Source: Lepidostoma basale (lineage: Eukaryota; Arthropoda; Insecta; Trichoptera; Lepidostomatidae). From it: a DNA stretch of 64,000 nt. Position numbers and translations under genes: made by a program. Shown here one piece after another: positions 43,063 to 53,000 of this stretch. Numbering within the stretch: position 1 is the first letter of the stretch; the number at the start of each line of letters is the position of its first letter. The notes beneath the pieces are model-generated. The model worked only from the letters and a program-made list of their open reading frames with translations, made no database searches and was not told the DNA's origin. The DNA lies in NCBI GenBank assembly GCA_022606425.2, contig JAHDVF020001054.1:806001-870000 (forward strand), written 5' to 3'.

Positions 43063-43229
43063 GACCGAGGAATGCATGGCATGACCAAATTAATCAAATA
43101 GTAAAAGGGGGCCACATTCTGTGTATATATGTAGTGGAATCCCGAGAGGTATGTCAGAATAGAGCAGCATGGCGGTCCATCCTCTCTGCCTACCAGCGTG
43201 ATGGTTAGTTAGTTAGTTAACTAGTTTAA

Positions 43230-43615
43230 AATAGCTATGTTAACTGTTTCTTCTTCTAAGCATAACTCCCAATATCAAGAGTCGACCCTCCGTTTTTTCT
43301 CCAAATCCTTTTTCGCGTAATGTTACGGGGGATTGTCCTGTTATGTATTTACCGAATTGTGACCTTGTTCTCAAACTTGACGGCCTCCGAACAGAAAGAG
43401 AAACTCAACTCCACAGCTTGGCGGTGGTGTCACATTGCCACTATTAATATTCCGTCAATATAACGGCACAGTCTACATTCCACGTAAAGTACACCGTTAC
43501 AATATTACCTAAAGTCCTTTGAAGAGATATGTAACTCACTACAAAATTTACACTTTCGCGTTTTACACACAAAGTCGTGCTTTAAAAATGGATTATATTT
43601 TTTTTATAAATAAAG
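43230..43615. other. Unassigned stretch
   Basis: Moderate GC in 43,260-43,480; nothing recognised. Confidence 0.3.
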
Positions 43616-43617
43616 GC

Positions 43618-44660
43618 CATATATGATTACGATACATATGATTACGTTAATAGAATAAAGTTGTGGAAAATATTGTCTGAATATGGAATAAGTACAAAAC
43701 AGATCACGGCAATTAAGTCGCTATACACGGAAAGCACTGCTAGTGTCAGAGTAAATGGAGATCTTACAGCCTGGTTTGATATCAATAAAGGTGTCAAACA
43801 GGGTTGCGTAATGTCCCCGTGGTTATTTAATATGTATATGGACAAATGTATGAAAGATATGAAAGGGTTGGATGTAGGTGCCAAAATGAGCGGAGTGTCA
43901 GTAAGCTGTCTCTTGTATGCGGATGACGCTGTTCTACTTGCAGACAACAAGCATGAACTACAATTCCTGGTGAATATTATGTATGAGGTATGCATGCGAA
44001 ATGATCTGATGATGAATGTTAATAAGTCCAAAGTAATGATTTTTGAAAAAGAAGAAATCATTACAGCTGCAACATAAGCGTGAATGGTGAAAATTTGGAG
44101 CAAGTAAATGAGTTCGAGTATTTGGGTAGTATGTTTACAAGAGATGGAGCTAGAGCAAGAGATGGAGATGGGCGAGTGGAGAGGGATATTGAAAGAAGGG
44201 TTGGGGCAGGCAACAAATCGAATGGTGCACAAAAACCTATCCAAAAATCTAAAATACCAGTGCACTATGGTGTTCTTGTACCGACCCTTACGTATGGAAG
44301 CGAAGCATGGAACTGCCAAAAGAAGGATGAAAGTAGAATAAATGCAGTTGAAATGAGATCTCTAAGACGAATGTGTGGATACTCTGTGTATGATAGAGTG
44401 CCGGATGAAAATATAAGAAGTGAATGCGATGCGAATGATGGTGTTATGAACAAAATAATGAAAGGATCGTCAAGATGGTTTAGACACATTTAAAGAATGA
44501 ATGAAGAAAGAATGGTAAAAATATATATACCTATATGTTAACGATGTAAATGGAACTAGAAATAGAGGAAGACCGAGGAAAACGTGGCATGATCAAATAA
44601 ATCAAAAATTGAATGTCGGCCACGTGAGGAGTCAGTGAAATCGAAGCGACGCGAATCTCC
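43618..44660 (+). pseudogene. L-A LINE with RT palm and C-terminus, one main frameshift
   Basis: AYDYVNRIKLWKILSEYGIS, TKQITAIKSLYTESTASVRV, FDINKGVKQGCVMSPWLFNM, then the catalytic YADD in SCLLYADDAVLLADN. The frame breaks near 44,060 and resumes NGENLEQVNEFEYLGSMFTR, VLVPTLTYGSEAWNCQKKDE, MRSLRRMCGYSVYDRVPDEN, NKIMKGSSRWFRHI and stop. It has the thumb/connection region deleted from the 23.8-kb copy. The tail is lost at about 44,640. Confidence 0.85.
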
Positions 44661-44664
44661 AACT

Positions 44665-45110
44665 ATCACCGAAACGTCGTTCTTTGAAGGTAACAGAATA
44701 CATGGATAAACCCAAGTTCCCAAAAAATATATATCTGATGAAGTTTTTTAAATTAATCATTGATAAACTATAATTAAATCAAAAATAACCTAAATATATC
44801 AATTCACTCACAAATCGAATCCGCTTTTGTCGTCATTTGTTTGTTCAGCGTAGCATAGCTGCACGCTCGGTAGCCATCGGGCGCACAGCTCTGTCTTGGA
44901 TCGGCAGCCAAACAGTTCCCGCCATTTCTAGGTTAGCGATGGCCATAATATTGCCAGTCTATAAAATAAAAGTAATAAACAATGTAAATTATTCGAACCA
45001 CCGTTAAACAACGCGTTTTATTGACAGGTTTAACCTGAAACCCTATATTTTGTATAGTGTTTCTGTATACGTGTAAACAAAACATTATTTTTATTGCTAT
45101 TATATGAAAC
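44665..45110. other. Mostly unassigned; CGAAAC-like motif near 44,670
   Basis: CCAACTATCACCGAAACGTC then GTTCTTTGAAGGTAACAGAA has the CGAAACG motif with a GAAGG box on the other side. The rest (GCATAGCTGCACGCTCGGTA, about 44,850) is not recognised. Confidence 0.3.
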
Positions 45111-45299
45111 CCAGTGTTTTGTGAGTCACTTGTTTCGCCTTGCTATTAGATTAACAAATTTTACGAAATGCTATGGCACTCCCATTAAATACAATAAAAA
45201 TTCTAAAAACCTGAAGATTGTTTAATTAAATATTCAATTTGGTAAATAATGAAAATATAATAAAAATTGTAAAAAATCTTTATAAGATGTATATTTAGT

Positions 45300-45420
45300 T
45301 AAAATCCACTGATGCTTGTGTCTTCGGCCGGCTTCGGCAGCTCGCTGCCATCTTCTGGCAGATGGCAGCGAGCTGCCGAAACCGGCCGAAGACACAAACA
45401 TCAGTGGATTTTAAATAAAT
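45300..45420. repeat. CGAAAC-core inverted pair, 'GGCAGCGAGCTGCC' type
   Basis: CCACTGATGCTTGTGTCTTC, GGCCGGCTTCGGCAGCTCGC, TGCCATCTTCTGGCA | GATGGCAGCGAGCTGCCGAA then ACCGGCCGAAGACACAAACA and TCAGTGGATTTTAA. Arms of about 55 bases are nearly perfect. Confidence 0.9.
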
Positions 45421-45424
45421 CTTA

Positions 45425-45630
45425 AAAAGATTTTTTACAAAAAAAAATTTTTTCATAACTTACAATTATCTTCTACAATGAAATTTAAAATAAAAGATTT
45501 ATTCAACATGGTGTTTTACATCATTCTTCAAGATACAATAAAAAAAATATTAATTATTTCTATTTTATTCGCAATTACTTTGTATTGAGGATACCTAAAT
45601 ATTTTTTTCTTTCTTTGTAACAACACAAAT
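45425..45630. other. AT-rich stretch with a hairpin A tail
   Basis: GTGTTTTACATCATTCTTCA then AGATACAATAAAAAAAAT (about 45,510) is a hairpin A tail without arms. Confidence 0.4.
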
Positions 45631-45634
45631 ATAA

Positions 45635-45955
45635 TAAGTGAATGCGGTGCTACGAACAAAATATTGAAAGGATCATTAGGATGGTTTGGACATATGGAAA
45701 GAATGAATGAAGAAAGAATGGTAAAAAAATTATATGTTAACGATGTAAATGGAACCAGAAATAGAAGAAGACCGAAGAAAACGTGGCACGATCAAATAAA
45801 TCAAATATTGAATGTCACCCATGTGAGGAGTCAGAGAAATCGACGCGCGTGCATGACACGATGTATGAATGTTGTGGAAAAGTGTGGCAGCCCATTATTT
45901 TGCCTACCCCTTCGGGGAGACGACGTGATAGTTAGTTAGTTAGTTAGTTAGTTTT
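45635..45955 (+). pseudogene. L-A LINE 3' end with (TTAG)n tail
   Basis: KGSLGWFGHMERMNEERMVK, KLYVNDVNGTRNRRRPKKTW, HDQINQILNVTHVRSQRNRR and ACMTRCMNV, ending GACGTGATAGTTAGTTAGTT. Confidence 0.85.
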
Positions 45956-45999
45956 TGTAACAACACTTTTTTATACACAAATTAAATTAAATTAAATTA

Positions 46000-46260
46000 C
46001 AAACATGTTGAACTGAAAAAACTGACCACATTCATGATAAAATGTGTTTATATATTTGTTTTGTATATATTATATTTCATTTTTAATTATACTGATGAAG
46101 GGCTTCTATGTCCTGAAACAAATTTGTAATTTTATTTTATTTTATTTGTATGTAAAAGTGTTGTTACAAAAAGAAAAAAATAACATTTATTAATTTATAA
46201 TATATTTGCCATCACTTTGTGTTGTGGATTCACATTTCAATTACTTAAAAAAAACATTTA
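46000..46260. repeat. CGAAAC-core repeat (degenerate, 'CTGATGAAGGGC ... CCTGAAAC')
   Basis: ATACTGATGAAGGGCTTCTA then TGTCCTGAAACAAATTTGTA, with outer ACAACACTTTT (45,961) and AAAAGTGTTGTTACAAAAAG (46,155) forming a weak inverted pair. Confidence 0.5.
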
Positions 46261-46655
46261 ATGATTATAAAAAAAATGTCGAATGTCATGCCTGCTGACC
46301 ATCGTGGCAGAAAGGTAAGAGAAGAGAAGAAGGAGTAATTATTTGTAACAGTAATAATACTTAATAATTATAAGTGATAATATTAAATTGTAATTTGGAA
46401 AAACATACATCTGAAAAGACATATTTTGCCTAGATATTAATAATTGATTAATCTGGGTTGAAAATATTATTGGGAATGGGAGTTTGGAAGACTAAAAGTA
46501 GAATATTTAATATTTAAGTGGAAAATAAACAGTGTTATTTTTCAATTCCAAAGTGTATTACAATGTAATTCCACAGTGTTAATACCTCAACTTGCAAAAA
46601 AATTATGTTATTTTTATAAATACAATCCCCTTTTAAACAATTCATGCAATATACA
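46261..46655. other. AT-rich stretch with an end of a small repeat
   Basis: TTATTTTTCAATTCCAAAGT then ATTCCACAGTGTTAATACCT (about 46,536-46,590) resembles both ends of the insert in SINE-1 at 57.15 kb. The rest is not recognised. Confidence 0.35.
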
Positions 46656-46659
46656 ATGA

Positions 46660-46910
46660 TAAACTAACTAACTAACCATCACGTCGTCTTCCAGAAGGGG
46701 TAGGTAGAAATAATGGACTGTCACACTTAAACCGATGCTGCACTACATCCTTCTCTTTTCGCCCCGCGGGAGACGCGGTGTGATGGGTTGTGAACCTCAT
46801 CGCCACCAATAGGCATCTCCCGCGCACACCTGGATCGTCCAACATCCACAAAATAAATCTAAAACAAATAATATAAAATGCAATGATATACAAGTGATCA
46901 GTAATAATAA
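46660..46910 (-). mobile_element. SINE-3, full copy with L-A-type 3' end
   Basis: ACTAACTAACTAACCATCAC, CGTCGTCTTCCAGAAGGGGT, CGCCCCGCGGGAGACGCGGT, AATAGGCATCTCCCGCGCAC and AACATCCACAAAATAAATCT. Mirror of the 31.44-kb copy; lies just upstream of the first Spz exon found. Confidence 0.85.
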
Positions 46911-46934
46911 TTTGATATTTTTATTTTATTTCAG

Positions 46935-47044
46935 TTAATTGGATCATTCATCCTTGGTTTAGCTGAAGAAACAGAAGTAACGTCAGAAAGCCCACCTGAA
47001 GGATACTATGCCTTCGTTGAATCACCTAACGCTGTTCCGCCAAG
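46935..47044 (+). CDS. spz3: spz3-like exon 1 of those found: end of signal peptide and start of prodomain
   Basis: Follows a polypyrimidine tract and TTTCAG acceptor; donor is AG|GTAATG. It encodes 36 codons plus two bases, beginning LIGSFILGLAEE, which fits the hydrophobic core and cleavage region of a signal peptide, then a Glu/Ser/Pro-rich stretch ending NAVPP. Upstream sequence in this frame has stops, so the initiator Met is on an earlier, unidentified exon. Confidence 0.85.
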
Positions 47045-50000
47045 GTAATGTATTTTATAATATAATACATTTAAAAATTAACCTTCCGTTGTTTGTGATA
47101 CGTTGACCGCTGCAACGTGCTTAAAGGGCACACATCCAAAAATGTAATTAACGCCTCATTAAATTAATTCATACAACTGCTAAGTGAAGAACAGTGTTGT
47201 TATGAGTGTTATAAAATCGAAAAATTACAGTCTCATGTTTAGACAAAAGTCTATAGTGGAACGGCATTAGCGCCCTGCAAATTAATCCTGTCATTTATTT
47301 CTATAGAAAAAATCTAATGGCTCGCATAAAATCTTATCTTTTCAAAGCATGTGATACAATTTACAGTTACGATACAAAATACAAAAGTTTCTGTAACAAA
47401 GACATATTTTTGAAATAGTTAAAATCTGGAAAAAAATTCCCTTCTGGCACTACTGGAGCTGCTGTCGAGTGTGAAAATTAGAAAGGTTTCATATTTGGCT
47501 CATGTGCTAAGGGGAGAAAAATACCACATACTTTGACTGATATAAATGGGTAAAGTGGAGGGACGTCGGGGAGTTGGTAGAAGGCAGCTTTCCTGGCTGT
47601 GGAACATCAAAGAATGGACAGGAATAACTAGAGTTCAGAACCTTTTCCAAGTGGAGCAGGATAGAGATGCCTTTGCTGCAGTGATCGCCAACGTTGGGGG
47701 GACCTGACACGACACCGAAAGAAGAAGAAGAATGTGAGTAATTCTTGAGAATAAAACTTCAACAACATCCGTAGTGAAGATCAAGGACACAAATGTGGAG
47801 GTTACAGGTTACAGTCGTACAACAAAAGAGCCAGCTACTGAAAGCACCAGCTGCCAAAGCTGCAAAGCAATGATCACACTTTGCCTGTTAGATCAAATGC
47901 GCCTGACGGAAAGATTTAATTTTGTTATTCAATCGCAAACTAGAGCTTTTACTAAACTTAATGATTTTGTTTTCATGTTTCAGAGTACGCCCACCCCCTT
48001 ATCGCCACATCCAATCCGACTGCCCCGGGATTCTGGAGAAGCTAGGAGCTTCCCCTCATAACCTATGTGGCGACCTTAACAGGGGTCTCATCCCTAGGAA
48101 CCCGATGGATCAAGGGAACAATGGAGAACCTTATCCATTGTAAGAATATTATTATCATAAATATAGGACTAATTAAGCAGCTGATATTTAACAAAAATCA
48201 CCATTCAACCAAATAACTAACTAACCATCATGCCGTAGGCAGAAATAATGGACTGCCACACTTTTTTTTCCTGGCATACGTGTCATGCATGCATGTCAAT
48301 TTCTCCGACTCCTCACGTGGCCAACATTCAATATTTTATTTATTTTATCGTGCCACGTTATCCTCGGTCGTCCTTTTTTTCTAGTTCCATTACATTAATT
48401 TTTCCATGCGTCCAAACCAACATATTTTTTGTTATGCTGGGATATAACTCACTCGAACTGAGGAGGGAAGGATTAATGTCAACGCATTTTTTTAAACTGA
48501 TTCGGGGTTCTATTGAGAACCCCTATGTTCTGGAGCAAACAGGTCTTTTTTTCCTGATAAATGCCTGCGATAGCGCCGACATCAATTGTTCTTTGCTTAG
48601 CCATGCAAAACCAACCTGCCTTTGGTGATGCCAGTAGGAAAAGCAATTCAGACGTTGAATGTAATCGTCTCGGATTTGGACATTTTCAGTGTCAGTAAGG
48701 CAGTATTCATAAAAAAAATATTACAACTTCTGGAAAGAGTACTGCCTCACTGACGTCGACATATTTGGGTTCCTTCTGATATGTATGATTTTTTTGGTTT
48801 CATGTTGTTTTATCTTATCTTTGTAACACCATTTTGTGTCCAAATGAGTCGCCTAAATGTTTTTCGATTGTTGTGTATCATTTGTGTATTATGTATAAAT
48901 AAAAATAAATTAAATAAAAATAAATAATGATCCTTTCATTAGTTTGTTCACAACACTTTCATTCGCACAGCATTCAAAACTAATCTGTTTAATATTTAAT
49001 GAAAAACTTACTAAAGTTTGAGGAACTCTGGGATGGTTAACCTTTTCGGTGCTGCGATAATAATTTATTGAATTTCATGTTATAGTTTTTTTATGATGAA
49101 GCTGAATTCTCGTTTTCCAGTGAGCTGATTCGTAATCATACGCTGAAGTTCTTGTCCCGAACGCTCCCGATACTGAGAGCAGATGACACACTGCCGAGAG
49201 TGGCTCAGCTTCAGGCAACTGCAGAAGAAGCTCTGGATACATTTGGGCACAATGAGTAAGTTTCTGACCTCACCTTACCTAATATGTCTTCCCGTAGGTT
49301 CCCAGCGGGGGCAGAACAGCCCCTCCCCTCCCACTGGGTGCTGGTACCTTCCATGGAGGCGATTACGGATCTAAATGCAAACGAAAGACGTTAAGGCAGT
49401 TGTTAAAAATATGATAGAAAACAGCAGAAGTTACGCGATAAAACATATTTAAAAAACGGTTTATTTAAGAAAACATGTCCACTGTTCCAAGGCGTTTAGT
49501 ACCTACACTTGGATGAATCGCCTTTCGACTTGTACTTGGACTTGGATCTTCTGGCTTACAAAGTTTCAGCTATTGTGGCTATTCCTCTTACATCTGATGG
49601 GAACATTGTTCGACAGGTAATTTGGTGGGTTGTTGGTTTATTTGGATTTCTTTCTCTCTCCCACCTTTCGATGACACAATGACAATTGACAAACATGACA
49701 AAAAATTCAAGGTAATATAAAAACTATTTAAGAAAAAAATGTCCACCGTTTAAAGGCATTAACTACCCTTGGATGACTCGCCTTTAGATGACACAATGAA
49801 AATTTAGAAAATGGAGAGCATTCAAGAATCCGAATTCCTGAACCAGCATCGACTCATTAAAATCAAACTTGAATTCAATGCAAAATTTACTTTCATATTG
49901 AATAAGCATCTTAATGATTATTCTCCAATTACAACAGCTAACAATGATATCATCACGTAAATCTGTCCCTAAAATCCCAAATTAATAACACGGTTAGCGC

Positions 50001-53000
50001 AGAGTCCAAAGTGCTAATCGTTACACATCAATAAAGTACAGCGGAGCATAGAAGTAAGATGGGGTAGATTAAATGTGGTCTGGCACCCCCTTGTTGTTAC
50101 CGTATTTAAGTGTAAGTCCCGGATGGACCGGGGACAGGCCCAGGGAGTGTCTAGAGCGAGGCTGACAAAAGGGCACCGCTACGCCCTATAACAGTCTCGG
50201 GTATGTGGCGGGAAATTCTATGTTCCTTTAAAAAAAATTAAAAATACACGGTTAGCGCTAGTAGTTTCTTCCACCTTAGATGATTAAAATCCGTCAAAAG
50301 AAGTATTCCCCATGACACTTTCAAAACTCTTGTAAATTCCTTTGTTGTGTCACGGCTTGACTATTGTAATGGAATTAATGCAAACATTTCAAAACAACGA
50401 GTAAACAAACTTCAATATGCGTTCAATGCGGCAGCAAGACTCATTAAAGGTATTCCAAAAATGTCCCATATAATACAACATCTCAAAGAACTTCACTATA
50501 CTAGAGCCGCTCAGAAGTGAGTCTTGGGGCCATAAATCATTTCCCTATGTCTATCTCGCTTGCACTTACGGGCCTTATGGAGCGGTTTAGGGATGGGCGT
50601 AACAATAAAATAAATATATCGATAAGTAACGTTTATTATCGTATCTTGTTCATAAACTTTAACGAGTTAACAAAGTTTTGATATTAAACTTTATTTATGG
50701 GTTTTACGTGCGTTTAAATTAGTATGAAATTAGTGACTACCAGATACTAAATTAAATACCAGTAAAAACAGAAAAATTGTTTAATTTTAAAATTTGTATA
50801 CCGTATGTCTATAAACCCAGAAAGAAAGTTAAGTATAAAAAACAAAGTAGATCATATTGTGGCCCTTAAAAGAGCCGTTTATATTACAAAGAAATGTATC
50901 AATCCTCATCGGAGTCTTCTTCATCAGTGATCGACGATTATAACTGAGGGCTCTTCAAGTATATTTAGGAATGCGGAAAACCATGCCATATATGTATCGC
51001 CATCCATTTCTGTGTGATAATCAGCATCCTTCGATTTTACCGCTTTAAATATTAGCTTCGCTTCTGGAACAAAGCCAGTCCTTGCGGAACCAGCATGGCA
51101 AACTATCAATCTTTGACCTTTTCCTACAGGCTGATTCTTGAAACCTCCTTCATCGTTGCTTCCAAGCCACATACGCTTTCTTGAATGGTTTTGATTAATC
51201 CATGTTTCATCCAGATAGAAACGCGGCCGCTGATCGTTAGTTCTTCTAAGTTAATCCAATTTCCTTAAAAAGTTCATTCTGGCACAAACAATATCTGTTC
51301 TTTCCATTAAATATTTACGTCCTTCGGCATTTTTCTTATACTTGAACCCAATCTCCTTCATGAGTGTTCTCATCGAAGTTTTTCCGCATTTAAAATCAGG
51401 TAATTGCTCTCGGTATTTTTCTAATATTTTCGCCACGGACGGATACTCTCCACTATCATAAAATGAACCTACAGTCCGCTTCAATACACTTTTATCAAAA
51501 TCGTCAATATTGGTGACAGTTTCTTGTTTCTTAAAATTTGCTCTTGGTGTACAGGGGCTGCTTGATTGCAATAATTCAGTCTTTATTCGGTCCACTGTCA
51601 CTCTACTCACACCACAAATAAACGCGGCCATTTCACGTGGTTTGTTGAAATTAAGAGAAGCTATTTTATTCGGATCACTTTTCAATTCATTAACAAACAA
51701 GAATACGTTGTGAATCACTGTTCGAGTTTGAGGGCTAATATCGCCATGTAATTTCTTCAAATCAATGTTGGAAAATAAAGTATCCATAGTGCGTAACGAG
51801 TGGTGACACACGAATGAATTCATTTAATTGCAGTAAACACATTTATAACAAAAAAGCACTGCATTCGGTAAAAACCAATCATTAGTGACTCATCGTACAT
51901 ATCATAACGTACATATCATTACAAAATCATTATAGTGACTCATCGACACCACGAGAGCAGGTAGCCGTATACCGATAACAGTCCTGGGGCTTCCCATCCC
52001 TATTTCTATTGACATTTATGGCCCCACGACTCCGTTTAAAACGGCTGTAGTATAGCTTAAAAGTCCAGAAAGAATCCAGTATAAACTCTGCTGGACAGTC
52101 TTCAAAGCATTACGTGGAATGGTACCTAGTTATATATCCGAACTCTGTATAACGGACAGCCTAAATTCAAGGAAATTCACACTTCTATAAAAGGATGATT
52201 AGTTGAGCCGAAGCGTTGCCCTAGTATAAATTCCGGAGATCGAGCCTTTGGCGTAGCCGGCCCATCAGCTTGGAACAATCTCTCTTCATACCTTAGATGC
52301 ATAAACGATCCAACAGATTTCAGATCTAAGCTGAAAACCCATATTTTTCATATTTGTTGTATATTTGTTTTTATTTTACTTTCAAACCGATCGCGAATAT
52401 CAGATGCAGCGTTCATATTTAGATTTTTTATGTTGTCATAATACGCCCTTGAAGTGATTACATTACAAAAATGGCACTTTAAAAGTTAGCATATCATTAT
52501 TATTTATTAAGCTGTTCGATACGAAGCATTTCAATAATCTTCTTCCTTCCCTTTGCCATTTCCTATCATCTGGAGTCGGCCCTACTCCTACGAAGATGCC
52601 AAACATTCCTTGTTATTTCGAAACAATTCAATAAATAAAATAAACCATAATAAAGTATGATTTTTCAATTTAAAAATTTAATGTGGTAAACAGCATCGAT
52701 CTGGCTGATAAAGAGAAGTTCTGACTGAGAATGTTTGGTTTCTGATCCAGGGGACTTGATCAGGGGAGGGGCTGATCCAGCCTGGACACGGTTTCTTATT
52801 GACATAATAATGAACTATTTCTGCTCAAATATAAAATCTTGGTGTAACTCTTTATTTTTAAATAAATGTTCAGGCAACAACCAAATTTATGTGATTATTA
52901 CAATAGTTTAAACGTTTATCTGTCTTGCTCTTAGCCTCAATCCCTATCAAGGAGAAAGGGAGAAGAGAGAAGCCCCCATACCACTAGACGATGGACCAGA

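Larger units (their letters stand above)
42535..43225 (+). pseudogene. L-A LINE interrupted by SINE-2 and L-B sequences
   Basis: 42,535-42,662 (MRSLRRMCVKTIYDRVSNEN coding) and 43,063-43,225 (RPRNAWHDQINQIVK...CVYM, then CCATCCTCTCTGCCTACC, TGATGGTTAGTTAGTTAG) are in the right order for one L-A copy. Between them lie SINE-2 and L-B. The missing ~50 codons were lost or replaced during the events. Confidence 0.65.
50290..52630 (+). pseudogene. L-I LINE (L2/CR1-like) C-terminus, split by a DNA transposon
   Basis: Left part: VTSRLDYCNGINANISKQRV, NAAARLIKGIPKMSHIIQHL, KELH. Right part, from about 52,055: SPERIQYKLCWTVFKALRGM, VPSYISELCITDS, then RAFGVAGPSAWNNLSSYLRC and DFRSKLKTHIF. The order and motifs (DYCN, AARLI, LH-, ERI-YKL, PSYISEL, R-F-VA-P--WN-L) are those of L2/CR1-type RT proteins. 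The two halves join in one frame once the transposon at 50,499-52,052 and one TA are ignored. Confidence 0.85.

Noticed and set aside
43642..44319. 225-codon minus-strand frame as a gene
   Set aside because: Shadow of the L-A reverse-transcriptase coding on the opposite strand.
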